64,000 bases of DNA from Balneolia bacterium (GTDB lineage: Bacteria; Bacteroidota; Rhodothermia; Balneolales; Cyclonatronaceae). Shown here piece by piece: positions 45,102-54,472 of this stretch. The stretch spans positions 1 to 64,000 of the forward strand of contig JAIUMA010000006.1 of the NCBI GenBank assembly GCA_022565795.1, given 5' to 3'. The notes below the pieces were generated by a model. That model saw only the letters and a list, made by a program, of their open reading frames with translations, ran no database searches and had not been told where the DNA came from. Position 1 is the stretch's first letter. Every line of letters begins with the position of its first letter. The position numbers were made by a program, and so were the translations under genes.

Positions 45102-45533
45102 ATGGCATCAAACAGAACACTGACGATCCTCAAGCCCGACTGCGTACGCAAGAATCTTGTTGGTGATGTTATTGCTCACATTCAAAAAGCCGGCTTCAAA
45201 ATTGTAGCTATGAAAATGACCCGCCTCACTGCTGATACGGCTGGTGGTTTTTATGATGTTCACAGAGAGCGTCCGTTTTTTGGAGAGCTTTGCGAATTTA
45301 TGAGCTCAGGCCCGTGTGTGCCTATCATTCTTGAAAAAGACAATGCCGTAGCTGACTTCAGAAAGCTTATTGGCGCTACCGACCCGGCCGAGGCCGATAA
45401 GGGCACCATTCGTGAGCTGTATGCCGACAGCAAAGGCGAAAATATCGTTCACGGTTCCGATTCCGACGAAAATGCAGCTATCGAATCGGCTTACTTTTTT
45501 GCAAAATCCGAAGAAGTAGCTAATCTGGCATAA
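45102..45533 (+). CDS. ndk: Nucleoside diphosphate kinase
   Basis: Transfers the terminal phosphate between nucleoside triphosphates and diphosphates. 143 residues, typical. ATP-binding start [16 protein letters not shown], and the active-site His117 in [15 protein letters not shown]. The NamZ-type gene starts 35 bases after the stop. Confidence 0.97.
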   Translation: MASNRTLTILKPDCVRKNLVGDVIAHIQKAGFKIVAMKMTRLTADTAGGFYDVHRERPFFGELCEFMSSGPCVPIILEKDNAVADFRKLIGATDPAEADKGTIRELYADSKGENIVHGSDSDENAAIESAYFFAKSEEVANLA

Positions 45534-45568
45534 TAGATTAGCCACTTCCTCAGTTATACTACTATTGG

Positions 45569-46867
45569 ATGAAAGTTCCCGGTTTCCGCATCAGTAGCTT
45601 GCATTTACTTGCAGTATTGTTTTGGTGTACTGTTAGTTGTGCGGGCCGGGAACACTCCTCTAACGCCGGCAGCGCTTCGGATAATTCCCTGACCACCGAA
45701 GTGAACAGCCCATCTCTTAAGACCGGCGCACAGCTTCTTACCGAACGCTATTTGCATGAACTCGAAGGCAGAAACATCGGCCTCATAGCAAACCCAACGG
45801 CTCGCGTTGGTAATTCCCATCTGCTGGACCTGCTTACAGAAAATGGCGTCAGAATCAGCTCGCTGTTTGCCCCTGAGCATGGATTCCGCGGAGATCAGCC
45901 CGCCGGTGAGGAAATACGCGGTGGAGTGGATGTAGAAACCGGCCTCACCGTTCATTCATTGTACGGATCTACGCGTAAACCAACGCCAGAAATGCTTCAG
46001 GATGTGGATCTGCTCATATTCGACATGCAGGATGTCGGCGTGAGGTTTTACACCTACATCTCGACTTTGGGACTGGTGCTGGAAGCCGCCGCTGAACAGG
46101 ATGTCGAGGTATGGGTGCTCGATCGCCCCAATCCGCTGGGTGGTGAATATGTATCCGGCTGGATGATGCAGGATGAGCACACATCATTTGTTGGCGCATT
46201 TCCGATTCCAGTTGTACACGGGCTGACAATGGGGGAAATAGCCATTATGATTAATGAGGAGGGCTGGACCGGTGCAGAGAAGAAGGCATACCTCAGGGTG
46301 ATCGAAATGGAAAACTGGAGCCGGAGTCAGCACTGGACCGAAACCGGACTGGACTGGCGTGCTCCCTCTCCGAACCTGCCTCATTTTACGAATACGCTGG
46401 TCTATCCGGGCACCTGCTTTTTTGAAGGAAGCACGATGTCGGAGGGAAGAGGTACCACCGATCCGTTTATGCTGGTAGGCTCGCCCGGGCAACAGTTCAC
46501 CGATGAGCAGCTTGAAATCATTACCAACCGCTATCCGGTTTCCTTGCAGCGCGTTGAGTTTGTTCCCGATGATATCCCCGGCATGGCAGTGAACCCAAAA
46601 CATAAAGGTGAAACAGTTATTGGCGTTCGGGTTAGTCCGCTTACCGTAGACCCCATGCGGCTTCGACCACTGGAGATGGGGCTCGAACTCTTCCGCTTAA
46701 TGCTGCATTCTGATCCCGATGCCGAAACAAACCGATTTCTGTACAATCTCGCCGGGACTACTCAAATTGATCATTTTCTGGAGCATGACAATCCTGCCGC
46801 CGTTTACTGGCAGGAGGAACTGGACTTATTCAGGGAGCTGCGCGAAAATTATCTGCTGTACGAATAA
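45569..46867 (+). CDS. DUF1343 / NamZ-type exo-N-acetylmuramidase lipoprotein
   Basis: 432 residues with a lipoprotein signal (TVSC, Cys24), so probably anchored in the envelope. Family signatures: NIGLIANPTARVG, SLFAPEHGFRGDQPAGE, LLIFDMQDVGVRFYTYIST, VWVLDRPNPLGG and YPGTCFFEGSTMSEGRGT. DUF1343 enzymes (glycoside hydrolase family GH171) remove terminal N-acetylmuramic acid in cell-wall recycling. Length and motifs are complete. Confidence 0.92.
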   Translation: MKVPGFRISSLHLLAVLFWCTVSCAGREHSSNAGSASDNSLTTEVNSPSLKTGAQLLTERYLHELEGRNIGLIANPTARVGNSHLLDLLTENGVRISSLFAPEHGFRGDQPAGEEIRGGVDVETGLTVHSLYGSTRKPTPEMLQDVDLLIFDMQDVGVRFYTYISTLGLVLEAAAEQDVEVWVLDRPNPLGGEYVSGWMMQDEHTSFVGAFPIPVVHGLTMGEIAIMINEEGWTGAEKKAYLRVIEMENWSRSQHWTETGLDWRAPSPNLPHFTNTLVYPGTCFFEGSTMSEGRGTTDPFMLVGSPGQQFTDEQLEIITNRYPVSLQRVEFVPDDIPGMAVNPKHKGETVIGVRVSPLTVDPMRLRPLEMGLELFRLMLHSDPDAETNRFLYNLAGTTQIDHFLEHDNPAAVYWQEELDLFRELRENYLLYE

Positions 46868-46879
46868 GTGGGGTGGTGC

Positions 46880-47986
46880 TTAAACCCTTTTCTTTCGGTT
46901 TCTCACGTAGTCTTCAAGAACAAACCCACCCAGATTATCAAGGCCTGAAAAGTACGCTCTGCCTTTGTTTGCTTCGGTCATTTCGCGCACGAAATTCTGC
47001 AGGTAAGGATCCTGTGCAATCATAAACGTGGTGATGCTTATTTTCTCTTTTTTGCAGTTGGTGGCCTCATTCAGCACTTTGTTCACAATTTTACGGTCCA
47101 GTCCAAAGCTGTTTTTGTAGAGCTGGCCGTTTTCATACATGGCGGAAGGTTTGCCGTCGGTTATCATCAGAATTTGTTTGTTGGCATGTTTTTTTCGCTG
47201 AAGAATATGACGCGCAAGCTCGAGGCCCGCAAGGGTATTGGTGTGATACGGGCCTACTTTCAGGTAGGGTAGTTCCTCTATGGTTACCGGCCAGACGTCG
47301 TTTCCGAACGCAATAATATCGAGGCTGTCTTTTGAATAGCTGCTTAGAATTAGCTCCGCCAGCGCCATAGCTACTTTTTTTGCCGGGGTGATGCGGTCTT
47401 CACCGTAAAGAATCATGGAGTGGCTGAGGTCAATCATCAAAACAGTCGCCATGGAAGTGTTGTGGTCGGTTTCATAGACCTGAAGATCGTCTTCGGTCAG
47501 CCTGAAATCGTCTATCGGGTTATTTCTGAGCGCGTTCAGAATCGTGCCCGGGCTGTCGAACTGATTGAAATCATCGCCATGCTGCCATTTTTTGGTTTCC
47601 GGATGTCGTTCGCGCCCTTTGCCTTCGTATGAGGTTTTATGATCACCTGACTCACCTTTCTTCAGATTCCTGAAAATTTCCTCAAGCGCTTTGGTACGCA
47701 GCTCGCGCTCTGATTTCCGGGTTAACACAACCTCAACCGCCTCTTCATCATACTTAATGTACCCTTTGTCCTCAAGATCTTTTATGAAGTCAGCAATGCC
47801 GTAATTTTCATTATCGGCCGTTAAATTGTACTCCTTGTCAAGTTCAGTAAGCCACTTGAGTGCCTGACTCACATCTCCGCTTGAGATATATAAAAGCTGC
47901 TGAAATATTTCGTTCAGCCGGTCGAAAATCGGGAGGTTCTTGTCATTGTTGAACCGGGGATCCCATTTTTGGTATAAGAAGCGCAT
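46880..47986 (-). CDS. VWA-domain protein
   Basis: 368 residues, no signal peptide. A helical N-terminal half (about 1-175) of unknown role is followed by a von Willebrand factor A domain with an intact metal site (MIDLSHSM: Asp186, Ser188, Ser190) and ILMITDGKPSAM. Such cytoplasmic VWA proteins often work with MoxR-type ATPases, none of which is in this window. It is convergent with the NamZ-type gene with only 12 bases between the stops. Confidence 0.87.
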   Translation of the reverse strand: MRFLYQKWDPRFNNDKNLPIFDRLNEIFQQLLYISSGDVSQALKWLTELDKEYNLTADNENYGIADFIKDLEDKGYIKYDEEAVEVVLTRKSERELRTKALEEIFRNLKKGESGDHKTSYEGKGRERHPETKKWQHGDDFNQFDSPGTILNALRNNPIDDFRLTEDDLQVYETDHNTSMATVLMIDLSHSMILYGEDRITPAKKVAMALAELILSSYSKDSLDIIAFGNDVWPVTIEELPYLKVGPYHTNTLAGLELARHILQRKKHANKQILMITDGKPSAMYENGQLYKNSFGLDRKIVNKVLNEATNCKKEKISITTFMIAQDPYLQNFVREMTEANKGRAYFSGLDNLGGFVLEDYVRNRKKRV

Positions 47987-48221
47987 TGTGTAGACTTTTT
48001 GGAAGTGAGTTCAGTTCGTTCAACAACGCTGTGGTTGGAATCATTCTTTGGGGAGAACGAATTTAGCGCATATTTGATTTCAGGCAGCATAGTATTCAGG
48101 CTTTGTAAACGGGAATTCAGGACAAGAAAAATTGAATTACGTTATACCGGAGATCACAAACAGGCCGAATATTTAGAGGCTTCTAATTTTGTTATTAATT
48201 GACGAATACTGATTTTTGGTC

Positions 48222-48887
48222 ATGCAAAAAACAGAGATGAACGGACAGCCCGATATTCTGAAATTCGAAACGGAGCTCTGGGCTGACGGGTATTCCCGTA
48301 TTATTGGACTGGATGAAGTTGGCCGTGGATGTCTGGCAGGCCCTGTCGTAGCCGCCGGAGTCGTTTTGTCGCCGGATTTTAACATCAGGGAGATAACCGA
48401 CAGCAAGCTTATTAAATCGCCCGAGCATCGCAGGCGGATTTCTGATCGAATCAAGAGTGAGGCGTTGTGGTGGGGCATTAAAGAGTGTTCGCCATCAGAG
48501 ATTGACGAGCATAATATTCTGAAGGCCTCATTAATGGCTATGAGCCGATGTGTCGACGCCTGTGACCCACAGCCAGACTATCTGCTGATAGACGGCAATA
48601 AGTATCTTCCTGAGATTATACCACACAAGTGTATTGTGGGTGGAGACGGTAAATCAGCCTCTATCGGTGCAGCTTCAATCCTTGCAAAAGTCCACCGTGA
48701 TGAGCTCATGCTTTCGCTACATCAGCTCTATCCCTGGTACGGCTGGGATACAAACGTAGGCTATCCTACAAACAAACATTATGAAGGCTTACTTGAGTAC
48801 GGCATCACAGAATTACATCGGAAGAGCTTCAGCCTGCGAACGAATAAAGTTCTAAGAACCGGACCGAGAGAAGGAAATCAGGCGTAA
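48222..48887 (+). CDS. rnhB: Ribonuclease HII
   Basis: Cuts RNA in RNA-DNA hybrids and starts ribonucleotide excision. ATG 48222 gives 221 residues; a TTG two codons earlier is also open. Active-site residues: Asp31 and Glu32 (IIGLDEVGRGCLAGPVVAA), the Asp of LLIDGNKYLPE and that of VHRDELM. The C-terminal NVGYPTNKHYEGLLEYG is standard. Its end overlaps the end of convergent rodA by 10 bases. The 235-base gap before it shows nothing notable. Confidence 0.95.
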   Translation: MQKTEMNGQPDILKFETELWADGYSRIIGLDEVGRGCLAGPVVAAGVVLSPDFNIREITDSKLIKSPEHRRRISDRIKSEALWWGIKECSPSEIDEHNILKASLMAMSRCVDACDPQPDYLLIDGNKYLPEIIPHKCIVGGDGKSASIGAASILAKVHRDELMLSLHQLYPWYGWDTNVGYPTNKHYEGLLEYGITELHRKSFSLRTNKVLRTGPREGNQA

Positions 48888-50122
48888 ATACTGAAGTCCC
48901 GCTCGTAAAAGTAGAAATTCAGGCATAGGCCTATCATAATGGAAAAGCTTAAAAACGACGAGCCTCCGTAGCTTATGAGCGGAAGGGGAATTCCGATTAC
49001 GGGCAGGAGTGCAGTTGCCATCCCGAGATTCACCATCACATGTATGAGAAAGACGGATGCAACGCCTACCATTACAATACGGGCGTACGGGTGTTTATGA
49101 GTTGCCGACATGAACAGTAATCGAGAAAGCATGATCAGAAACAGCAAAAGGGTGATGCCTGCTCCAACCAAGCCGAACTCCTCGCTGATAACACAGTAAA
49201 TAAAGTCGGTTTGCTGTTCAGGCAGGAAGCGAAGCTGGGTTTGGGTTCCCTGCATAAATCCCTTGCCGTAAAGCCCTCCCGAGCTGATGGCCGTCTTGGC
49301 CTGAATTACGTTCCAGCCGGCACCCTGTGGATCGACCTGCGGATTCACAAAGGCTTCAACCCGGGCCCTCTGATGCGGCTGAAGCACATCAGTAAGAGCA
49401 ACATTCACACCAATTACGACGAGCACGCCAAGAACAAATCCCGCTATAGTTATGCCGGGTCGCTTTTCAATGATAAAAACTGCAATGGTAACCACTACCA
49501 CCGATACGGCCGCCGCGTAGATGTTGACGACCGTGAGGTATGCAAACAGCGCCGGAGCAACCATTATAAGAGACAATCCGTAGGGGAGTCCGGCCCAGAA
49601 TAAAATGAATGGAATAAGCGCGATATATACGAGACTGGTTCCGGTATCCCCGTGCAGGGTGATGAAGCCCACGGGCAGCGCAATCAGCAAGCCGATTACG
49701 AAAATTGTTTTAAAATCCTGTGCGCTCAGGTTCCGCTGATTGGAAAGAAAGCTTGCCAGAGCCATGATGGTGGCAATTTTCATGAATTCACTGATCTGCA
49801 GCCTGAAGCCGAAAATGTTCAGCCAGTTACGCTCACCGCCAACCTCGATTCCAAAAAATACGGTGAGGAGGGCGATAAAGAGGCATAATATGTAGAGCGG
49901 CCACGTCAGGCCCACGTAGGTCCTTGGAGAGATGAACTGCATTACCACGATAATAACAAGCCCTATTCCCAGGTGTATAATCTGACGGAAAAAGTTGCCC
50001 GCGATATGCGTGCCCTGATGAAGCGGACCCTGCGTTGCGCTGTAAATAGCAACAAGGCCTATAACGCTAAGAAGCAGCCATGTTAAAAAGAGCGTCCAGT
50101 CAAAACGGGTGTACCACTTCAT
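48878..50122 (-). CDS. rodA: Rod-shape peptidoglycan glycosyltransferase RodA
   Basis: SEDS-family enzyme that polymerises lipid II during side-wall elongation with PBP2. 414 residues, about ten membrane helices. Signatures: HGDTGTSLVY (with the catalytic Asp of the loop), GWNVIQAKTAISSGG, GTQTQLRFLPEQQTDFIY and the C-terminal IGIPLPLISYGGSS. It overlaps mrdA by one base (TGATG), so the glycosyltransferase and its transpeptidase are translated together. Confidence 0.96.
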   Translation of the reverse strand: MKWYTRFDWTLFLTWLLLSVIGLVAIYSATQGPLHQGTHIAGNFFRQIIHLGIGLVIIVVMQFISPRTYVGLTWPLYILCLFIALLTVFFGIEVGGERNWLNIFGFRLQISEFMKIATIMALASFLSNQRNLSAQDFKTIFVIGLLIALPVGFITLHGDTGTSLVYIALIPFILFWAGLPYGLSLIMVAPALFAYLTVVNIYAAAVSVVVVTIAVFIIEKRPGITIAGFVLGVLVVIGVNVALTDVLQPHQRARVEAFVNPQVDPQGAGWNVIQAKTAISSGGLYGKGFMQGTQTQLRFLPEQQTDFIYCVISEEFGLVGAGITLLLFLIMLSRLLFMSATHKHPYARIVMVGVASVFLIHVMVNLGMATALLPVIGIPLPLISYGGSSFLSFSIMIGLCLNFYFYERDFSIYA

Positions 50123-51960
50123 CAGTTTCTGTTCGGGTTGAAGGGTGCCGGCTCGAAGTCGAGCATCATTTGGTAGACGTGTGGACGCAGAATTTCGCCA
50201 TGGAAGTAGTATTCGTACATCATACCTGCAATAGGAGCGGCCGTTGTAGAACCAAAGCCCGCGTTTTGGAGCAGTACCGCAATCACAATTTCAGGATCAT
50301 CGTAGGGCGCGTAGGAGATAAACCACCCGTGATTTTGTCCGTGAGGATTTTGTGCAGTCCCGGTTTTTCCTGCTACGGCCACATCACGAATATTCGCATA
50401 AAACCTTCCGGAACCTTCCGTTACGGCTTTGCGCATGCCTTCCTGTACGGCGCGAAGGTGATCCGGTCTCATCCACTCTACGCGTTCAGGATCCGGGCGT
50501 ACAATTTCTACGGTACCATCATCGTAGGCCACGCGTTCAACAACGCTTGGCTGAACGCGATAGCCGTTGTTGGCAATTACAGCGGTGGCCGTTGCCATCT
50601 GAAGCGGCGAAGCACCCATAGCGCCCTGACCAATGCCGAGGTTAATCATATCACCAAGTCCCCACTGACGCACGCCAAATGCCCGGTTAAAGTAGGTGCT
50701 GTCGGGAATGAGGCCACGAATCTCACCGCTCAGGTCGATATCATTCCGGATGCCCATCCCGAAGTCGTTCATCATGCTGGTCCAGGTGTTCAGCCCGAAG
50801 CGATTCACGATCTGATCCATCATCCAGTAGAAAAAGGTATTGCAGGAGGTCTCAATCGCCTCTTTGATATTGATGTCACCATGACTTCTGAGGCAGCGGT
50901 AGAATCGACCGCGCTGGTATCCGCCGGCACAGTGCACCGTGGTGTGCTCGGTAATGAGACCAAGCTGCATGCCGATAAGTCCCATCATAGGCTTGGTTGT
51001 GGAACCCGGAGGCTGTGCAGTGGCAACGGCCCGGTTGAAAAGCGGGGTGAGGGAATCGGAGTTCACGGCTCGCCAGTAATCGCGGTCAAGCTGACCTGCC
51101 AGTCGCGAGTTGTCGTAGTCCGGGGAGCTGGCAATAGCCAGTATGCCGCCCGTCTTTGGGTTCAGAGCGACGACCCCGCCGACTTTTCCTTCAAGCAGCT
51201 CCTCGGCAATCTGCTGAAGGCCGATATCCAGCGTGGTGTGGATATCCACTCCTTTGCCGGGGTCTACATCAAGGGCGCCCCCGCTGAAAGGCCCGAGTGA
51301 GCGCCCGAAGGCGTTTACCGTTACAAACTGTGTGCCTTTTGAGCCTCGCAGATCGTCTTCATAAATACGTTCAAGTCCGCTTCGCCCAATCAGATCCCCG
51401 AGGCGGTAGTGGGGAGAGCGGTTCATCTCATCGCGGGTTACTTCGGCAAGGTACCCAAGCGCATGAGAAAGGCGGGCCTCTGACGGATAGCTTCGTTTTC
51501 CTTCTACCTGATGATTAATGCCGGGAAGCCGCCACAGGTTTTCCTGGATATTTGAGAAAACTTGAAAATCCACATCCCGGAGCAGCCTGCTTTCTCTGTG
51601 GAGTGAATAGGTTCGGGCTTCCTGCACAAGCGCCTCGATTTCCTCTTCTTCCTGCTGAGTGAGTTCGGCGAGCAAAGGAATGCTCGACATATCAAAACTT
51701 AACGGAGTAATTGTAATGGTGAACGAAGGCTCGTTGCCAACAATCAGGTCGCCGTGACGGTCAAAAATGAGTCCGCGCGCCGGATTCACGATCTGCTGGC
51801 GAATACTGTTGCGTTCGCTAATCGGGCTGTACACATCATACTGAAAGACCTGCAGGTAGATAACTCTGCCAAATAAAATGATAAAAACAGCGGCTACGAG
51901 CAGCTGAAGCACGATAACGGCTACGCGTGCGTGCTGTGTATTTCTGTCTTTAACGGGCAT
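50122..51960 (-). CDS. mrdA: Penicillin-binding protein 2 (elongasome transpeptidase)
   Basis: Membrane-anchored peptidoglycan transpeptidase, partner of RodA. 612 residues: one N-terminal membrane helix (about 15-35), a dimerisation/pedestal region (NPARGLIFDRHGDLI, then the segment around GRSGLERIYEDDLRG), and the transpeptidase domain with catalytic Ser320 in PPGSTTKPMMG, the SCN motif (ETSCNTFFY) and KTGTAQNPHG. All three active-site motifs are intact. Confidence 0.97.
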   Translation of the reverse strand: MPVKDRNTQHARVAVIVLQLLVAAVFIILFGRVIYLQVFQYDVYSPISERNSIRQQIVNPARGLIFDRHGDLIVGNEPSFTITITPLSFDMSSIPLLAELTQQEEEEIEALVQEARTYSLHRESRLLRDVDFQVFSNIQENLWRLPGINHQVEGKRSYPSEARLSHALGYLAEVTRDEMNRSPHYRLGDLIGRSGLERIYEDDLRGSKGTQFVTVNAFGRSLGPFSGGALDVDPGKGVDIHTTLDIGLQQIAEELLEGKVGGVVALNPKTGGILAIASSPDYDNSRLAGQLDRDYWRAVNSDSLTPLFNRAVATAQPPGSTTKPMMGLIGMQLGLITEHTTVHCAGGYQRGRFYRCLRSHGDINIKEAIETSCNTFFYWMMDQIVNRFGLNTWTSMMNDFGMGIRNDIDLSGEIRGLIPDSTYFNRAFGVRQWGLGDMINLGIGQGAMGASPLQMATATAVIANNGYRVQPSVVERVAYDDGTVEIVRPDPERVEWMRPDHLRAVQEGMRKAVTEGSGRFYANIRDVAVAGKTGTAQNPHGQNHGWFISYAPYDDPEIVIAVLLQNAGFGSTTAAPIAGMMYEYYFHGEILRPHVYQMMLDFEPAPFNPNRN

Positions 51961-51982
51961 TCAGGGGGGAAGTAGGGATAGA

Positions 51983-52453
51983 TTATTCTGATGTAAGCAG
52001 GTAGAATATAATACCGACCAGCGCTGTATAAACGCTGTTTCCAATCCAGTATTTGATGAACATGAGATTTGTATCGTAAATACCTGCAAAAGAGGAAACA
52101 AGCAAAAAAATCAGGTTATAGGCAATAGCGATGCTAAAAATTAACATAAATGTTTGTCCGGGCAGTAGCTTGTTTTCTGCCTGCTGAGACACAAGCCGGT
52201 GGGCCCCTAAAACCAGCAGCGTCTTGGAAAAGAGATGTACGCCCCAGGTATCTGTGAGAATATCCAGCAAAAGGGCAACAATAGCTGTAAAACCAAGCGC
52301 ATAGGTGCGATTTCTGCGCGCACAAAGCCAGAGTACAAAAAGAAAAACGATATCAGCCTGAAGCCCCCAGATGTCGAGATGGCGAAAAAACATGATCTGC
52401 ATCAACAGGAAAATAACGGCGATGATGAAGTCAAAGCCTAAAGTTTGCTTCAT
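51983..52453 (-). CDS. mreD: Rod-shape protein MreD
   Basis: 156-residue membrane protein with five predicted helices, the usual MreD size and layout (LDIWGLQADIVFLFVLWLC, LLLDILTDTWGVHLF). I chose ATG 52453 because it overlaps the mreC stop in an ATGA arrangement; a GTG at 52471 would add six residues. Part of the elongasome with MreB, MreC, PBP2 and RodA. Confidence 0.9.
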   Translation of the reverse strand: MKQTLGFDFIIAVIFLLMQIMFFRHLDIWGLQADIVFLFVLWLCARRNRTYALGFTAIVALLLDILTDTWGVHLFSKTLLVLGAHRLVSQQAENKLLPGQTFMLIFSIAIAYNLIFLLVSSFAGIYDTNLMFIKYWIGNSVYTALVGIIFYLLTSE

Positions 52454-53292
52454 CGGAACGCCTCCCGCCACTGATCCTCAAGCTGGGTTATTTCCGGATC
52501 GGGTCTGAAAAGCAGCACGTGGGCTTCAGCCAAACTGTTGAAATTTACGTACGGCCTCACATAAATTCGCTGGGTTTCACGACCGGCTTCAGGCTCGATA
52601 CGCACCACTTCACCAACCGGGATATTTGGCGGCATCTGAGCGCTCAGCCCTGAGGTATGCACACGCAGCCCTTCCGAAACGGGAATGGTCTGGGGGACGA
52701 AGTTAATGACAAGTTCTGCCAAATTATCCGATTCCCAGGAGATGATGCCAAAAGCCCGGCTTTCTTCAACATTTACGCTGGCGCGAAACTGTCTGTTGAA
52801 GAGCGGAAGAACCTGCGAATGGTTTCGAGCGGTGATGATGACCGTGCCTATCAGGCCCTCGTGGTTCACAACCGGCATGCCGACTTCCACGCCCTGATCA
52901 GAACCGGCATTTATTAGAATATTGTTGTTAATGCCGGTCAGATTTTTTGTGACAATCCGCACGGGCTGCATTTCAAACTCTGAGTCTTCTCTCATCTCAA
53001 GCAGCGCGCGAAGGGCGTCGTTTTCATCCCGGAGCGACCGAAGGCGGCTCACTTCATCCTGCAGCATGATGGCATTTTGCTCCAAAGCCGCATTTGTGCG
53101 CAGGGCAGAGCGATAGACCCTAACGTTCGATAAGGGAGCCTCAACGTAGCTGATTACCGTCAGGGAGGCTTTGCGCACGTTCTGGAAGGCATCATCCTGA
53201 CGCGCAACCATTAGCGTAAGCGCAATGATGAGGAGCCCGACCCCGATCAGATGATCGCGGATGTCACCAATTTTGGTAAAGACTATCCTCAT
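52450..53292 (-). CDS. mreC: Rod-shape protein MreC
   Basis: 280 residues: one N-terminal membrane helix (about 14-32), a coiled coil (about 60-100: LQDEVSRLRSLRDENDALR), then the two beta domains (ILINAGSDQGVEVGMPVVN, GLIGTVI, PNIPVGEVVRIE) exposed in the periplasm. MreC activates PBP2. Located between mreB and mreD in the usual order. Confidence 0.95.
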   Translation of the reverse strand: MRIVFTKIGDIRDHLIGVGLLIIALTLMVARQDDAFQNVRKASLTVISYVEAPLSNVRVYRSALRTNAALEQNAIMLQDEVSRLRSLRDENDALRALLEMREDSEFEMQPVRIVTKNLTGINNNILINAGSDQGVEVGMPVVNHEGLIGTVIITARNHSQVLPLFNRQFRASVNVEESRAFGIISWESDNLAELVINFVPQTIPVSEGLRVHTSGLSAQMPPNIPVGEVVRIEPEAGRETQRIYVRPYVNFNSLAEAHVLLFRPDPEITQLEDQWREAFR

Positions 53293-53323
53293 ATGCTGGC
53301 GGGATGTAGCGGGTTTATTCTTA

Positions 53324-54379
53324 TCAGGTTAGAACGCTCTTGTAGTACTCGATATCTTCGAGTATGGCGCCTGTTCCGCGCACTACAGCCGTTAGCGGAT
53401 CTTCTGCAATATGTACAGGTAGTTCGGTTGTTTCAGTAATCAGGCGATCCAGGTTTTTGAGCAGGGCCCCGCCACCGGTAAGCATGATGCCGCGGTCGAG
53501 AAGATCTGATGAAAGCTCCGGAGGCGTTTGCTCAAGCGACTTGGTTACTGATTCTACAATAGTATTGACCGTTTCAGACAGCGCTTCACGTACGTCGCGG
53601 GATGTAACCACGCGCGTTTTCGGTACGCCGTTGATAAGATCACGGCCTTTAGCGTACATCTCAATCTCTTCATCAAGCGGTGTGGCTGAACCGAGAAGCA
53701 TTTTTACCTCTTCGGCTGTGCGTTCACCAATTAAAAGATTGTGATTGCGTCTGAAGTAGTTGATGATAACATCGTTGAGTTTATCACCACCGATACGAAC
53801 GGACTGCGAGTAGACAATACCGGAAAGGGCAATCACGGCGATTTCGGTGGTACCGCCACCGATATCAACAATCATATTTCCCACGGGCTCGTGAACGTCC
53901 AGACCGATACCGATTGCGGCCGCCATAGGCTCATCAACAAGAAATACTTCCTTTGCTCCGGCGCGCTCGGCACTGTCGCGAACGGCGCGCTTTTCTACCT
54001 CGGTAATTCCGGAAGGCACACAGACGACCATTTTGCGGGTTGAAGAGTACCAGCGCTTCTTCACCTTTTTTATCATGCCGCGAATCATGTGCTCGGCCAC
54101 CTCAAAATCGGCAATTACGCCGTCGCGAAGCGGGCGAACCGTGCGGATATTTTTGTGCGTTTTTTCGTGCATCAGCCGGGCTTCGTGACCGATTGCAACA
54201 ACGCCGCCCTGAGAATCCAGAGCTACAATAGAGGGTTCATTCAGCACGATTCCTTTGTTCCGCTCGTAAATGAGCGTGTTGGCGGTTCCAAGATCGATTG
54301 CGATGTCGGTGTAGAGCCAGTCAAAGGCGGATTGCTTTTTCGGACGTTGCTTTTGGTCGGTAGCTTGAGCTGCTTGCAT
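53324..54379 (-). CDS. mreB: Rod-shape actin homologue MreB
   Basis: Cytoskeletal ATPase that orients side-wall synthesis. 351 residues with the actin-fold phosphate and adenosine motifs: IDLGTANTLIY, VVCVPSGITEVEKRAV, NMIVDIGGGTTEIAVI and IMLTGGGALLKNLD. About 17 extra N-terminal residues rich in Gln and Lys precede the family core. It begins the mreB-mreC-mreD-mrdA-rodA block; purH lies 93 bases upstream. Confidence 0.97.
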   Translation of the reverse strand: MQAAQATDQKQRPKKQSAFDWLYTDIAIDLGTANTLIYERNKGIVLNEPSIVALDSQGGVVAIGHEARLMHEKTHKNIRTVRPLRDGVIADFEVAEHMIRGMIKKVKKRWYSSTRKMVVCVPSGITEVEKRAVRDSAERAGAKEVFLVDEPMAAAIGIGLDVHEPVGNMIVDIGGGTTEIAVIALSGIVYSQSVRIGGDKLNDVIINYFRRNHNLLIGERTAEEVKMLLGSATPLDEEIEMYAKGRDLINGVPKTRVVTSRDVREALSETVNTIVESVTKSLEQTPPELSSDLLDRGIMLTGGGALLKNLDRLITETTELPVHIAEDPLTAVVRGTGAILEDIEYYKSVLT

Positions 54380-54472
54380 AGATTGAGAAACGGAAAACGG
54401 TTTAGAAAAAAGATTCAGGATACGATGCGGCCTTGTTTTTGCCGGAAAGCTGTACAGTTGCTGTTGAAGAGG

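Noticed and set aside
48878-54379. Long plus-strand ORFs opposite rodA, mrdA and mreB
   Set aside because: They mirror highly conserved genes on the minus strand and encode Arg/His-rich nonsense without motifs.
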